DNA of 64,000 nucleotides from Candidatus Ruthia endofausta. Its GTDB lineage: Bacteria; Pseudomonadota; Gammaproteobacteria; PS1; Pseudothioglobaceae. A program made the position numbers and the translations under genes. Numbering within the stretch: position 1 is the stretch's first letter; each line of letters begins with the position of its first letter. The notes beneath the pieces are model-generated. The model searched no databases. It saw only the letters and a program-made list of their open reading frames with translations, and had not been told where the DNA came from. Below, one piece after another: positions 39,319 to 49,387 of the stretch. The stretch lies in the NCBI RefSeq assembly GCF_013342985.1, contig NZ_CP054490.1, positions 620,001 to 684,000 on the forward strand, written 5' to 3'.

Positions 39319-40409
39319 TGAATGCATCTATCCTTGCCAAATTAGAGCAACTATCAATGCGCCTTGAAGAAGTGGGCACTATGTTATCCGACCCAGAAGT
39401 TGCTAGTGACGTTAAAAAATTCACAAAGCTGTCTATTGAGCATGCTCAATTAATCCCAGTTAATCAACAATTTCAGGCCTATTTATCACATCAGAAAAAT
39501 CTAGAAGATGCACAGTTAATACTGTTTGAAGACGACATGGATATAAAAGCCATGGCCAAAGAGGAAATACTGGATGCTAAAAAAAATTTAGACCATCTTG
39601 ATTTAGAGCTTAAAAAATCTCTCTTACCAAAAGACCCTAACAATTCTCGAAACATTATCATTGAAATTAGAGCAGGTACAGGTGGCGATGAAGCCAGTAT
39701 TTTTTCAGGTGATTTGTTCAAAATGTACAGTCGCTACACCGAAAAACAGAAATGGCAAATAGAAGTTATAAACGCTAGCTTTGGCGAGCATGGTGGTTTT
39801 AAAGAAATCATTGCACGCATTAGTGGTGTGAATGTTTACTCAAAATTAAAATTTGAATCTGGCGTACATCGCGTACAACGTGTACCAGAAACTGAAAGTC
39901 AAGGTCGAATACACACTTCAGCATGTACAGTTGCTATCATGCCTGAGGTTGAAAATATTGAACAAGTCAATATTAATATGAGTGACGTCCGCGTTGATAC
40001 CTTTAGAGCTAGTGGTGCAGGTGGTCAACATGTTAATAAAACTGATTCAGCTGTGCGCGTAATGCATATTCCAACTGGCACTGTGGTTGAATGCCAAGAT
40101 GGTCGCTCGCAACATAAAAATAAAGCCCAGGCCTTGTCAGTATTAGCATCACGTATTCTTGACGCACAACAACAAGAGCAACACAAACAACAAGCATCAA
40201 CCCGCAAGGAATTGATAGGTAGTGGCGATCGTTCACAGCGTATTCGTACCTATAATTACCCACAGGGGCGTATTACCGACCATCGTATTAATTTAACCTT
40301 ATACAAACTTTCAGAAATTATGGAAGGCGATTTAAGTGTAATTATTGAGCCATTAATCCTTGAGCAACAAACCAATCAATTAACAGAATTGAATAATGCT
40401 CTAAGCTGA
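39318..40409 (+). CDS. prfA: Peptide chain release factor 1
   Basis: Recognises UAA and UAG. 363 residues with the catalytic GGQ at 235-237 ([14 protein letters not shown]) and a stop-codon recognition motif PET at 190-192 ([10 protein letters not shown]). The hemA-prfA pairing is normal. It overlaps znuB by 9 bases, convergent. The middle position of the PxT motif is E rather than the usual A or V. Confidence 0.97.
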   Translation: MNASILAKLEQLSMRLEEVGTMLSDPEVASDVKKFTKLSIEHAQLIPVNQQFQAYLSHQKNLEDAQLILFEDDMDIKAMAKEEILDAKKNLDHLDLELKKSLLPKDPNNSRNIIIEIRAGTGGDEASIFSGDLFKMYSRYTEKQKWQIEVINASFGEHGGFKEIIARISGVNVYSKLKFESGVHRVQRVPETESQGRIHTSACTVAIMPEVENIEQVNINMSDVRVDTFRASGAGGQHVNKTDSAVRVMHIPTGTVVECQDGRSQHKNKAQALSVLASRILDAQQQEQHKQQASTRKELIGSGDRSQRIRTYNYPQGRITDHRINLTLYKLSEIMEGDLSVIIEPLILEQQTNQLTELNNALS

Positions 40410-41189
40410 TCTTTTATACACAAGTTGTGACAATATAAACAATCCACCCAACGCAATCACAATTGCTGGCCCTGTGGCTAAATCATAAACTATTGAAGCA
40501 CTAAGACCAATACCAACTGCAACCATGGAAACAATAACTGACTGAAATGCCATGCCACTGGGGGTATTAGCAAATACTCTAGCAACAGCTGGTGGAATAA
40601 TCAGCAAAGAAGTAATCAAAAGCACGCCCACAATTTGCACTGAAACAGAAACAGCCAACGCAATCATTAACATAAATAACAACTGATAAAAATCTCGATT
40701 AAGCCCTTGTGCAACTGCCAACTCTTCATTTAAGGTTAGTAATAATAAACGTTGCCAAAAAATAATAAGCAGTGAGGCAAGCACCATTAAAATTACATAC
40801 ACCCAAACAATATCAACGTTAGTAACAGATAAAATATCACCAAATAAGAGTGAAAAATAATCCGTATTAGCGCCACCAATAAAACTTAAAACAACAATGC
40901 CTAATGATAAAGCAATGTGTGAAAAAATACCTAAAATAGCATCATTAGACAAAAACTGCCTTCGTTGTAAGATAACAATAAGTATTGCAAATATTGCACC
41001 CACTATTACCAAACTAAAATGAATACCTAGACCACTAGCAAGCCCAAAAGATACCCCCAAAAGTGCCGAATGCGAAATCGATTCTGAAAAATAACTCATG
41101 TGTTTCCAGATAACAAAACAGCCCAATGAGCCTGAAATAATTGAAATACCAATGGCCGCTAGAACAGCCCTAAAAATAAAATCTTCCAC
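40401..41189 (-). CDS. znuB: Zinc/manganese ABC transporter permease ZnuB
   Basis: 262 residues with about eight hydrophobic segments and the ABC-3 family start [23 protein letters not shown]. Further motifs are [19 protein letters not shown] and the conserved [15 protein letters not shown]. It is 6 bases after fur. No binding-protein or ATPase partner (ZnuA, ZnuC) is in the window. ZnuB is preferred because of the fur context, but Mn is possible. Confidence 0.87.
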   Translation of the reverse strand: MEDFIFRAVLAAIGISIISGSLGCFVIWKHMSYFSESISHSALLGVSFGLASGLGIHFSLVIVGAIFAILIVILQRRQFLSNDAILGIFSHIALSLGIVVLSFIGGANTDYFSLLFGDILSVTNVDIVWVYVILMVLASLLIIFWQRLLLLTLNEELAVAQGLNRDFYQLLFMLMIALAVSVSVQIVGVLLITSLLIIPPAVARVFANTPSGMAFQSVIVSMVAVGIGLSASIVYDLATGPAIVIALGGLFILSQLVYKRSA

Positions 41190-41195
41190 AATGGA

Positions 41196-41603
41196 TTAGT
41201 GACAGTCTTTACAGAGCCCGTATAAATACAAACAATGATCGGTAAGTTGATAGCTATATTTGTTAGCAATATCATGTTGGTGCTGCTCAATAATCTCATC
41301 AGAAAATTCATCAATTTTGCCGCATTTGACGCATACTAAATGATCATGATGATCCACATTGGACAACTCAAACACACTTTGGCCATTGTCAAAATTAAGT
41401 TTATTGACCATGCCCGCTTCTTCAAATTGAGTGAGTACTCGATAAATCGTTGCCACACCCACTTCTTCACCTTGCATGATTAAAGTGCGATAGATATCTT
41501 CAGCACTCATGTGATGATTTTCACTGGTTTCTAAAATTTCCAAAATCTTCAACCTTGGTAGTGTGACTTTAAGCCCTGCACTTTTTAAATCTTGAGCATC
41601 CAT
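41196..41603 (-). CDS. fur: Ferric uptake regulator Fur
   Basis: From the ATG at 41603 (MDAQDLKSAGLKVTLPRLKI, with an AAGGAT ribosome site) it has 135 residues; an upstream frame start at 41633 has no site. Winged-helix DNA-binding part (AEDIYRTLIMQGEEVGVATI). Metal ligands are in HHDHLVCVKCGKIDEF, EQHQHD and the C-terminal CKDCH. It is true Fur rather than Zur by similarity of the whole N-terminus. It likely controls the boxes at 25.5 and 26.8 kb. Confidence 0.93.
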   Translation of the reverse strand: MDAQDLKSAGLKVTLPRLKILEILETSENHHMSAEDIYRTLIMQGEEVGVATIYRVLTQFEEAGMVNKLNFDNGQSVFELSNVDHHDHLVCVKCGKIDEFSDEIIEQHQHDIANKYSYQLTDHCLYLYGLCKDCH

Positions 41604-41657
41604 ATTTAATATCCTTAATGTAAAATTAGCCAATCATTTTAAATCAAAAACCAGCAA

Positions 41658-42083
41658 ATGAACAAATTAACTTTGATTGTATCCTTATTACCATTCTTAT
41701 CTGCATGTCTGCCTAAAATACCAGATATGCCATTACTAACACTATATAAAGATGACATCCACCAAGGCTCGGTACTGGAAAGATTTAAAATTAATCAATT
41801 GAAATTAGGCATGTCTAAAATACAGGTGCAAGATTTAATTGGATCGCCAAGCATTATTGATTCCTTTCACAACAACCAATGGGACTACATTAACCACTCT
41901 ACTTTGTATAAAAAGGATGATATCCACTATCGCTTAATATTAAAATTTAACGATACCGTACTGACGCATATCAACACAACTGGTATCGGCTCATTATCAC
42001 AACTTACTAACAAAGAAAAAGAAGCAGAAAACAAACGTATTGGTGATGAAAAGAGGCAAAAAAAGCTAAAGAAAAAGCCTTAG
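41658..42083 (+). CDS. bamE: Outer-membrane assembly lipoprotein BamE (SmpA/OmlA), tail frameshifted
   Basis: BamE stabilises the BAM outer-membrane insertion complex. Lipobox FLSACL (C17). The core LKLGMSKIQVQDLIGSPSII and NQWDYI match the family. The 141-residue frame ends in KRQKKLKKKP. The frames after a poly-A run near 42056 and again near 42100 continue an extension (EAKKAKEKALAEAKAV, then GYVKQPKKPIRKFENQ...) that stops at 42203. So the lysine-rich tail is broken by two indels, while the core domain is intact. Divergent from fur. Confidence 0.88.
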   Translation: MNKLTLIVSLLPFLSACLPKIPDMPLLTLYKDDIHQGSVLERFKINQLKLGMSKIQVQDLIGSPSIIDSFHNNQWDYINHSTLYKKDDIHYRLILKFNDTVLTHINTTGIGSLSQLTNKEKEAENKRIGDEKRQKKLKKKP

Positions 42084-42237
42084 CTGAAGCTAAAGCAGTT
42101 AGAGGGTTATGTCAAACAACCTAAAAAACCCATTCGTAAATTTGAAAATCAATTAGAAAATAATACTAGCGATGAAAAGATTGTTAATACAAAAACACCT
42201 TAATATAAGTTTTAATAGAAAACCTTTATATAATTAC

Positions 42238-43185
42238 TTACTGTAAAGATCCAATGAGATTTTGAAATGTTAACTTATCTCCAATAGCCAATGCAGCGCC
42301 TTTAACACTTGCTTCGGTTAACTGTTCTAACAGAGTCTTTTCTTTTTCAAATAAAATTCTTGAATCAATACCAATAATATGCTTAGCGATATAATTCGCA
42401 TCTGCAATACCATCTATTAACCCTAGTTTATTAGCATCTTGTCCAAGCCAGATCAAACCTGTAAATAAGTCTTTATGTTTTGACAATCTGTCACCCCTGC
42501 CCGCTTTAACGGCATCAATAAAGTTTTTATGTGATTTATCTAAGATATTGGTTTGAATGTGTATTAATGTTTTTTCATCTTCTGGAGAAAAAGAATCTAA
42601 CAAGCCCTTATATTTTCCTGCGGTATAGAGTCGCCTTTTAATGCCTAGTTTTTTAATGGCATCAACCGCACCAAAACTAGACATAACCACGCCAATACTA
42701 CCAATAATTGAAGATTCATCTGCATATATTTCATCAGCAGCTGAGACAATATAATAACAACCTGAAGCGCAAACATCTTCAACCACCACATAGATTTTTT
42801 TATCAAACTGCTTTTTAAAACGCACAATGGCCTTGTAAATTCTACTAGATTGTACAGGTGAGCCACCTGGTGAATTAATTCTTAGAATAACGGCTTCTGC
42901 ATTTTCTGATTCAAACGCACTACGTAGTAATTCAATAGCTTCATCAGCATCAATTGAACCTGAATTTTGAATGGTGCCACTTAATACCACTTCAGCAACA
43001 AAAGGGGATTCTTTTTTGAGTACTACCTCTAGTATTCCACTTTCACTCACATTAACATAAAATATAAAAGAAAGATAACCAACAAATAATAGGCCAAATA
43101 TAATACGCCAACGACGTTTGGATTTATTTTGGCGTACAAATTCTTGTGCAATATCGGCTAGTTGTTCATCAGTGGTGCGTTTCAT
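42238..43185 (-). CDS. sppA: Signal peptide peptidase SppA (S49, short form)
   Basis: 315 residues. An N-terminal transmembrane segment (about 27-45) precedes a protease domain with catalytic serine in SIIGSIGVVMS and catalytic lysine in TAGKYKGLLD; ASGCYYIVSAADEIYAD is characteristic. Degrades cleaved signal peptides at the inner membrane. Divergent from ccmA. Confidence 0.92.
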   Translation of the reverse strand: MKRTTDEQLADIAQEFVRQNKSKRRWRIIFGLLFVGYLSFIFYVNVSESGILEVVLKKESPFVAEVVLSGTIQNSGSIDADEAIELLRSAFESENAEAVILRINSPGGSPVQSSRIYKAIVRFKKQFDKKIYVVVEDVCASGCYYIVSAADEIYADESSIIGSIGVVMSSFGAVDAIKKLGIKRRLYTAGKYKGLLDSFSPEDEKTLIHIQTNILDKSHKNFIDAVKAGRGDRLSKHKDLFTGLIWLGQDANKLGLIDGIADANYIAKHIIGIDSRILFEKEKTLLEQLTEASVKGAALAIGDKLTFQNLIGSLQ

Positions 43186-43200
43186 ATATAATCTTCATTT

Positions 43201-43797
43201 ATGTTAAAAATAGATAATCTTAGTTGTCAAAAAGGCTACAACCTTTTATTCAACCGTCTTTCTTTCGAAGTCAATCCAGGTGATATTTTACGCATTACTG
43301 GCACCAATGGTAGCGGCAAAACTTCACTGCTTAAAATTTTATCAGGTCTTGACGCGCAAGAACAAAGCTGTGTTTCTTTAGACAGTCATGCAGTCAAATC
43401 AGAAGCCTACCAAGAAGAAATTTTTTATTTAGGTCACTTATCAGCACTTAGTGGAGAATTAAGTGCACTTGAAAATCTTGAATTTTTAACTGGACTTAAT
43501 AAATCTACCAACCAAATACAATTAATTAAAGCATTAAGTAACATCGGTTTAAAAGGTTATGAAGATGAATACTGCGCCAAACTATCAGCAGGACAAAAGC
43601 GCCGTGTTATTTTGGCAGGATTGTTCATCTCCAATGCTAAAGTTTGGCTACTAGATGAGCCTTTTACTGCACTTGATCCTGATGGTGTAGCCATTATTGA
43701 GCGTAGAATTAACAAACACTGCGAACAAGGTGGCTTGTGCCTATTTACTACGCATCAAAGTTCAACTTTGCCTAATCAAAAGGCGTTGGCACTATGA
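43201..43797 (+). CDS. ccmA: Cytochrome c maturation ATPase CcmA
   Basis: ATP-binding subunit of the heme-handling CcmAB complex. 198 residues with Walker A GTNGSGKT, signature LSAGQKRRV and Walker B VWLLDEPFTALD. Overlaps ccmB by 4 bases. Other ccm genes are not in the window. Confidence 0.93.
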   Translation: MLKIDNLSCQKGYNLLFNRLSFEVNPGDILRITGTNGSGKTSLLKILSGLDAQEQSCVSLDSHAVKSEAYQEEIFYLGHLSALSGELSALENLEFLTGLNKSTNQIQLIKALSNIGLKGYEDEYCAKLSAGQKRRVILAGLFISNAKVWLLDEPFTALDPDGVAIIERRINKHCEQGGLCLFTTHQSSTLPNQKALAL

Positions 43798-44459
43798 ATA
43801 TTTATCTGCAAGCCTTAAAGCGTGACTTACGCATTGCTATTCGTAACCCTTCTAGCATATTAAACCCGCTGTTATTCTTTATTATATCGGTATCATTATT
43901 TCCCCTAGCCATCAGTCCTGAAACTGCCACACTTGCTCAAATTGCAGCGGGTATTATTTGGGTTGCTTCAATGCTTTCAGTACTGCTTTCACTTAACGCT
44001 TTATTCCATCACGATTTTGAAAATGGCGTTTTAGAACAAATGGTGATTTCTCACCATTCATTATCTTTGCTTATTTTGTCAAAAATTACCGCTCATTGGA
44101 TTTTAACTGGTATCCCCATTATTCTACTATCACCTTTATTGGGGTTGTTTTTATTTCTTGGTGGTGATGGCATCTGGGTGCTAATGCTAACACTATTATT
44201 AGCCACACCGAGCCTGAGTCTTATTGGTGCCATTGGTGCTTCACTGATTGTTGGTATTAAAAATTCTGGCATGTTGTTATCTTTATTGATACTACCTTTG
44301 TATACTCCCATTCTTATTTTTGCCTCAAGTGCAGTATCTCAAGCACAATTTGGCTTAGAGATTACCGGTCAATTGTATTTTTTAGCCACAATTCTCATAG
44401 TAAGTTTAATGACTGCGCCATTTCTCAGTGGCATTGCCTTAAAAATAAGCCTAGAATAA
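43794..44459 (+). CDS. ccmB: Cytochrome c maturation membrane protein CcmB
   Basis: 221 residues, six hydrophobic segments. The start LKRDLRIAIRNPSSILNPLL and LLILPLYTPILIFASS are CcmB-typical. ccmC, normally next, is absent here; metK follows. Confidence 0.93.
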   Translation: MNIYLQALKRDLRIAIRNPSSILNPLLFFIISVSLFPLAISPETATLAQIAAGIIWVASMLSVLLSLNALFHHDFENGVLEQMVISHHSLSLLILSKITAHWILTGIPIILLSPLLGLFLFLGGDGIWVLMLTLLLATPSLSLIGAIGASLIVGIKNSGMLLSLLILPLYTPILIFASSAVSQAQFGLEITGQLYFLATILIVSLMTAPFLSGIALKISLE

Positions 44460-44473
44460 TTAATTACCTCTGT

Positions 44474-44479
44474 TATAAT
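44474..44479 (+). promoter_or_regulatory. Extended -10 promoter of the metK leader
   Basis: TGTTATAAT, a perfect -10 with the TGn extension, about 9 bases before the riboswitch begins. No standard -35 is obvious, which the extended -10 can compensate. Confidence 0.6.
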
Positions 44480-44487
44480 TTCAATTA

Positions 44488-44543
44488 CACGCTGATTTGC
44501 CCCGATTGCTAGCGTTGTTACCTAAAAGGTAGCTAAAACAAGC
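44488..44543 (+). ncRNA. SAM-II-like (SAM-II/SAM-V group) S-adenosylmethionine riboswitch
   Basis: CGCTGATTT (44490-44498) and AGCG (44511-44514) form P1. ATTGCTAGCG and the 3' AGCTAAAA (44531-44538) match the pseudoknot core of SAM-II RNAs. Order and spacing match the well-studied SAM-II example except for loop bases. It sits directly upstream of metK. SAM-II is mostly known from alphaproteobacteria, where it usually hides the ribosome site; here a terminator follows, so a transcriptional mode is likely. Confidence 0.75.
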
Positions 44544-44567
44544 TAAAGTAGGTGTTCTTCTTTATTG

Positions 44568-44598
44568 AAAACCCGCTTTAAGGGTTTTATTTTATTTT
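44568..44598 (+). terminator. Intrinsic terminator between the SAM-II element and metK
   Basis: AAAACCC (44568-44574) pairs with GGGTTTT (44582-44588), followed by ATTTTATTTT. It ends just before the AAGGAG ribosome site of metK. Likely the expression platform of the riboswitch. Confidence 0.7.
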
Positions 44599-44614
44599 AC
44601 AAGGAGAATAAACA

Positions 44615-45748
44615 ATGATATTCACTTCTGAATCTGTCTCTGCCGGTCACCCTGATAAAGTTTGTGATCAAATTTCTGATGCCATCTTAGATGCAGCATT
44701 AACACAAGATAAAAATTCACGTGTTGCTGTTGAAACTTTAGTTAAAGACAATCATGTCATACTGGCAGGTGAAATTACCACAGACGCCAACATTAACTTT
44801 GAGCAAATTGTGCGCAACACTATTATTGATATTGGCTACAATTGTGATGAATATGGCTTTAATGGTCACACTTGCGACATTACTAATTTATTGGGTGAAC
44901 AATCTCAAGATATCGCCTTAGGCGTTGATGAATCATCCAATCACGAACAAGGTGCAGGCGACCAAGGTTTAATGTTTGGTTATGCTTGCAATGCCACTGA
45001 CGTATTGATGCCAGCACCTATTTTATATGCACACCTTTTAGTTGCACGTCAAGCAAAACTAATGAAGGACAGTACATTACCTTGGCTGCGCCCTGATGCA
45101 AAATCCCAAGTATCCATGATTTATGATGGTCATAAAATTAAAGGTATTGACGCTGTTGTTTTATCAACCCAACATGGTAATGATATTTCGCTTGCAGATT
45201 TGCGAGAGGCTATTTTGGAGGAAGTCATAAAGCCCGTACTACCTAGTGAATGGCTAAGTAATAAAACCCAGTATCACATCAACCCAACAGGTCATTTTGT
45301 CATTGGTGGTCCGGTAGGCGATGCAGGCCTTACAGGTCGTAAAATCATTGTTGACACTTATGGTGGTATGGCTCGCCACGGTGGCGGTGCATTTTCTGGC
45401 AAAGATCCATCAAAGGTTGACCGCTCTGCAGCTTATGCAACGCGTTATGTGGCTAAAAATATTGTTGCTGCTGGCTTGGCTGACAGGTGTGAGATTCAAG
45501 TTTCTTATGCCATTGGTGTGGCAGAACCCACCTCAATTAATGTGGAAACCTTTGGTACAGGAAAAATCAGCAACCAGACAATTGAGCGCTTAATACACGA
45601 ACATTTTGACTTACGCCCTAAAGGCTTAATTGCGATGCTTGATCTTAAACGCCCTATTTATCAAAAAACTGCCAGTTATGGTCACTTTGGACGTACAGAA
45701 GATGACATTAGTTGGGAGAAAACTAACCGCACCCACTTACTGAAATAA
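44615..45748 (+). CDS. metK: S-adenosylmethionine synthetase
   Basis: Makes SAM from methionine and ATP. 377 residues with [20 protein letters not shown], the ATP/methionine motif [12 protein letters not shown] and [20 protein letters not shown]. Strong AAGGAG site. Preceded by a SAM-sensing leader and followed by the SAH riboswitch and ahcY. Confidence 0.97.
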   Translation: MIFTSESVSAGHPDKVCDQISDAILDAALTQDKNSRVAVETLVKDNHVILAGEITTDANINFEQIVRNTIIDIGYNCDEYGFNGHTCDITNLLGEQSQDIALGVDESSNHEQGAGDQGLMFGYACNATDVLMPAPILYAHLLVARQAKLMKDSTLPWLRPDAKSQVSMIYDGHKIKGIDAVVLSTQHGNDISLADLREAILEEVIKPVLPSEWLSNKTQYHINPTGHFVIGGPVGDAGLTGRKIIVDTYGGMARHGGGAFSGKDPSKVDRSAAYATRYVAKNIVAAGLADRCEIQVSYAIGVAEPTSINVETFGTGKISNQTIERLIHEHFDLRPKGLIAMLDLKRPIYQKTASYGHFGRTEDDISWEKTNRTHLLK

Positions 45749-45753
45749 ATCAT

Positions 45754-45773
45754 TGTTGGTATAATAACCAACA
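45754..45773 (+). promoter_or_regulatory. Promoter of the ahcY leader with -10 inside a small palindrome
   Basis: TATAAT (45760-45765) lies between TGTTGG and CCAACA, a 6-bp perfect inverted repeat (45754-45759 and 45768-45773). The riboswitch starts about 7 bases after it. The palindrome could be an operator or chance. Confidence 0.5.
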
Positions 45774-45777
45774 TGCT

Positions 45778-45838
45778 AAGGAGCGTTGCATTGAAAAACT
45801 TCTTTCAATCAGGCTTGGCAAATCAAAACGACGCTCAT
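45778..45838 (+). ncRNA. S-adenosylhomocysteine (SAH) riboswitch
   Basis: GGAGCGTTGC at 45780-45789, a TTGAAA / TTTCAA hairpin (45791-45796 / 45803-45808), AGGCTTGGC at 45811-45819, and closing ACGCTC (45831-45836) pairing with GAGCGT (45781-45786). This is the layout of the SAH riboswitch (AHCY motif), and the downstream gene is ahcY. A T run follows P1. SAH binding is expected to raise ahcY expression. Confidence 0.9.
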
Positions 45839-45869
45839 TTTTTTAAACCCTTTTGTAGGAGAACAAAAA

Positions 45870-47240
45870 ATGAGTAATTCAACCTTAAATAATCAAGATT
45901 ACAAAGTTGCTGATATAGCACTAGCCAATTATGGTCGTAAAGAAATAGAACTTGCAGAAGCAGAAATGCCAGCACTAATGACACTTCGGAAAAAATATCA
46001 AAGCACACAGCCTTTAAAAAATGCCAAAATTCTTGGTTGTATTCACATGACTATTCAAACTGCTGTTTTAATGGAAACATTAATCGATTTAGGTGCACAA
46101 GTGCGTTGGTCAAGCTGTAACATCTTTTCAACTCAAGACCACGCCGCTAGCGCTATGGTAGCAGCCAATATTCCAACTTTTGCTTGGAAAGGCGAGACTG
46201 AAGAGGAATTTTTATGGTGCATTGAGCAAACTATTTTAAAAAATGGCAAGCCTTGGGCGGCCAACATGGTGCTTGATGATGGTGGTGATTTAACCCAAAT
46301 GCTGCACAAAAAATATCCAGAAATGTTGGCTAACATTCATGGTATTTCTGAGGAAACCACAACAGGTGTTCATCGTTTATTAGAAATGATGAAAGAGGGC
46401 TCGCTTAAAGTACCTGCTATTAATGTAAACGACTCAGTTACCAAATCAAAAAATGACAACAAATATGGTTGTCGTCACTCGTTAAATGACGCTATTAAGC
46501 GTGGCACTGATATGCTCATGTCGGGTAAAAAAGCACTGGTCATTGGCTATGGCGATGTCGGCAAAGGCTCTGCACAATCATTACGCCAAGAAGGCATGAT
46601 TATTAAAATCAGCGAAATTGACCCAATCTGTGCAATGCAAGCTTGTATGGATGGTTTTGAGATTGTTTCTCCTTATATTAATGGTATTAATACAGGTTCG
46701 GTTGATGGTATTAATAAAGATTTACTAAGCACAACTGATTTGATTGTCACCACTACAGGTAATATTAATGTTTGCGACGATGCTATGCTACAAACCCTCA
46801 AATCAGGCTCAGTAGTTTGCAATATTGGGCATTTTGATAATGAAATTGATACTCAATATATGCGTGATAATTGGTGTTGGGACGAGGTTAAACCTCAAGT
46901 TCATCGTATCTTTAGAACAAATAATAAAAATGACTATTTGATTTTATTATCCGAAGGTCGCTTGGTTAACTTAGGTAATGCAACAGGACATCCAAGTCGC
47001 ATCATGGATGGCTCATTTGCCAATCAAGTCTTAGCACAAATACACTTATTTGATGCAAAATTTGCCGATAAAGGTGGTAATATCTATGTTGAGGTGCTAC
47101 CTAAAAAGCTAGATGAAGAAGTGGCTTCAGGTATGGTTAGTGGTTTTGGCGGCGTACTTACGATTATGACAACTACTCAAGCTGACTACATCAACCTCCC
47201 TAAAAATGGCCCATTCAAGCCTGAGAGTTATAAGTATTAA
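45870..47240 (+). CDS. ahcY: Adenosylhomocysteinase AhcY
   Basis: Hydrolyses SAH to adenosine and homocysteine. 456 residues with NAD-binding [14 protein letters not shown], active-site [11 protein letters not shown]-like [20 protein letters not shown], and the C-terminal [10 protein letters not shown]. Strong GTAGGAG site. It is directly under the SAH riboswitch. Confidence 0.97.
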   Translation: MSNSTLNNQDYKVADIALANYGRKEIELAEAEMPALMTLRKKYQSTQPLKNAKILGCIHMTIQTAVLMETLIDLGAQVRWSSCNIFSTQDHAASAMVAANIPTFAWKGETEEEFLWCIEQTILKNGKPWAANMVLDDGGDLTQMLHKKYPEMLANIHGISEETTTGVHRLLEMMKEGSLKVPAINVNDSVTKSKNDNKYGCRHSLNDAIKRGTDMLMSGKKALVIGYGDVGKGSAQSLRQEGMIIKISEIDPICAMQACMDGFEIVSPYINGINTGSVDGINKDLLSTTDLIVTTTGNINVCDDAMLQTLKSGSVVCNIGHFDNEIDTQYMRDNWCWDEVKPQVHRIFRTNNKNDYLILLSEGRLVNLGNATGHPSRIMDGSFANQVLAQIHLFDAKFADKGGNIYVEVLPKKLDEEVASGMVSGFGGVLTIMTTTQADYINLPKNGPFKPESYKY

Positions 47241-47336
47241 GTAATGATATTAAAAGGTGTTTAAAAAACACTCTGATACAAGACTTTTTTATAACAATTT
47301 GCGGTAAAATTTTTGTTATTTTTTTATTGAATTAAT

Positions 47337-48230
47337 ATGTCAATTTCAGACTTGAATGCCTGTATTTCATTCCAAAATTTAATTTTAAAACTGCAAACTT
47401 TTTGGGCCTCAAAAGGGTGCGCTTTATTGCAGCCCTTTGATATGGAAATGGGTGCTGGTACCTTTCACCCCGCTACGTTTCTAAGAGCCATTGGTCCCGA
47501 ACCTTGGAAGGCAGCTTATGTGCAACCTTCTCGTCGCCCCACCGATGGTCGCTATGGCAAAAATCCAAATCGTTTACAATACTATTATCAGTTCCAAGTA
47601 TTGCTAAAACCTTCACCTATAGACATTCAAGATTTGTATTTAGAGTCTTTAACTGAAATTGGTATTGATTTAACCAAACATGATGTACGCTTTGTGGAAG
47701 ACAATTGGGAGTCGCCAACTTTAGGGGCTTGGGGCTTGGGTTGGGAAGTTTGGTTAAATGGCATGGAGGTTTCTCAATTTACCTATTTTCAGCAAGTGGG
47801 TGGCTTGGCTTGCAAACCTGTATCAGGTGAGCTTACTTACGGCCTAGAACGTTTAGCCATGTACTTACAAGGCGTTGATAGTGTGTTTGATTTGGTTTGG
47901 GTTGAAGGTGTTAGTTATTTTGATGTGTTTCATCAAAACGAAGTTGAACAATCAAAATATAACTTTGAAATTGCCAATACCGAAGTACTATTTAGGCAAT
48001 TTGATGAGGCAGAGGCCATGCATGAAAAACTAATTGAGGCTTCCTTGCCTTTCCCCGCCTACGAACAAGTAATAAAAGCGTCACATTTATTTAATTTACT
48101 TGATGCGCGCCACGCTATTAGCGTGATAGATCGTGCACGATTTATCTGTAAAATGCGTGCTATGAGCCGAAAAGTAGCGCAAACTTACTATGATTCGCGC
48201 AAAGCTTTGGGCTTTCCAATAGTTAGATAA
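47337..48230 (+). CDS. glyQ: Glycyl-tRNA synthetase alpha subunit
   Basis: Catalytic chain of GlyRS, 297 residues, with [40 protein letters not shown] and [17 protein letters not shown]. Intact. glyS lies 14 kb upstream on the other strand, so the usual glyQS pair is split. Confidence 0.97.
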   Translation: MSISDLNACISFQNLILKLQTFWASKGCALLQPFDMEMGAGTFHPATFLRAIGPEPWKAAYVQPSRRPTDGRYGKNPNRLQYYYQFQVLLKPSPIDIQDLYLESLTEIGIDLTKHDVRFVEDNWESPTLGAWGLGWEVWLNGMEVSQFTYFQQVGGLACKPVSGELTYGLERLAMYLQGVDSVFDLVWVEGVSYFDVFHQNEVEQSKYNFEIANTEVLFRQFDEAEAMHEKLIEASLPFPAYEQVIKASHLFNLLDARHAISVIDRARFICKMRAMSRKVAQTYYDSRKALGFPIVR

Positions 48231-48259
48231 TCTACAACTCAGTTAAATAAAAAAATAAT

Positions 48260-48832
48260 ATGGATATATTTTCCAAAATTTATTTAAGAATTCTTAACTG
48301 GGCTGAAAACAGATATGCCATTTATTATTTGTCAGTGGTTAGTTTTTTAGAATCTAGCATTTTACCTTATCCCCCACCTGATGTAATACTAGCACCTATG
48401 GTATTCAAACGTCCTGACAAAGCCTACTATTTTGCTTTTATTTGTACTGTTTTTTCAGTGTTTGGTGGCTTGGCTGGGTATTTTCTAGGCGAAGTATTAT
48501 TGCAATTTTTATTGGGTTTTGAGCTCATTAAGCCAGAATCAGTCGCAAACATTAAAACATTTTTTGATACTTATGGCATCTGGGTAGTTGGCATTGCAGC
48601 ATTTACTCCTATTCCATACAAACTGGCCACCATTACTGCTGGCACTATGTCTATGGCATTATTGCCATTTATTATTATCTCACTCATTGCGCGTGCAGCC
48701 AGATATTATTTAGTTGCCTTACTAGTCAAGGCTTATGGTCAACAATGTGATCAGTGGCTACAAAAATACATTGACCGTTTGGGTTATGTTCTAATCGTGG
48801 TTGTTGCACTAAGTATTTGGTATGCCAGTTAA
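48260..48832 (+). CDS. yqaA: DedA/SNARE-associated-like membrane protein YqaA
   Basis: 190 residues with four or five hydrophobic segments. The YqaA/DedA motif is FLESSILPYPPPDVILAPMV then AFTPIPYKLATITAGTMSM. Likely lipid or envelope transport family. Overlaps the next gene by 11 bases. Confidence 0.82.
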   Translation: MDIFSKIYLRILNWAENRYAIYYLSVVSFLESSILPYPPPDVILAPMVFKRPDKAYYFAFICTVFSVFGGLAGYFLGEVLLQFLLGFELIKPESVANIKTFFDTYGIWVVGIAAFTPIPYKLATITAGTMSMALLPFIIISLIARAARYYLVALLVKAYGQQCDQWLQKYIDRLGYVLIVVVALSIWYAS

Positions 48833-49358
48833 ATTTTTAGTCCTTGGGTTTATCCTGCTATTAATGACAGGTTGTTTTTCTTCTCAGCAAAAAGTTATTA
48901 TTGTCGAAAAATCCATCAACTTACAAAACATTAGTCAACACAAGTTGACCAACAATCCGACCAACACCAAGAGAACAAAACAAAAAATTGTTAGAAAGGT
49001 AAATAGAAAAATCAACAAATGGTCTATTCCAGTTAAAGGTAACATCAGTGAAACCTTCTCAAGAAAAAACAAGCATTTAGGCTTAACTTTTAACACCAAA
49101 ACCGGGCAAAATGTACGCGCTATTCGTGATGGCGAAGTAGTATATGTTGGTAATAAAATAAAAAATCATGGTAAAATGATTATCATTCGCCATCCATTTG
49201 GCTTTTACAGTTTATACACACAAAATAAAGACTTAATAGTGGAAAATGGTGATGTTATTATCAAAGGGCAAATAATTGCCATCACTAGCAAAGTGCCGTT
49301 TTACTTTGAAATGAAAAAGTTTAAACAACCGATTAACCCGCTTAAGTATCTAAAATAA
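48822..49358 (+). CDS. NlpD/LytM-like lipoprotein, inactive peptidase fold
   Basis: 178 residues with a lipobox LLLMTGC (C17) and a C-terminal LytM (M23) fold (IPVKGNISETFSRKNKHLGL). The zinc ligands HxxxD and HxH are replaced (LGLTF and FYFEM), so it is probably a non-catalytic activator of cell-wall amidases. Follows yqaA. Division role inferred from family. Confidence 0.78.
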   Translation: MPVKFLVLGFILLLMTGCFSSQQKVIIVEKSINLQNISQHKLTNNPTNTKRTKQKIVRKVNRKINKWSIPVKGNISETFSRKNKHLGLTFNTKTGQNVRAIRDGEVVYVGNKIKNHGKMIIIRHPFGFYSLYTQNKDLIVENGDVIIKGQIIAITSKVPFYFEMKKFKQPINPLKYLK

Positions 49359-49387
49359 CAAACCAAAAGTTAATTAAAATAAAACCC

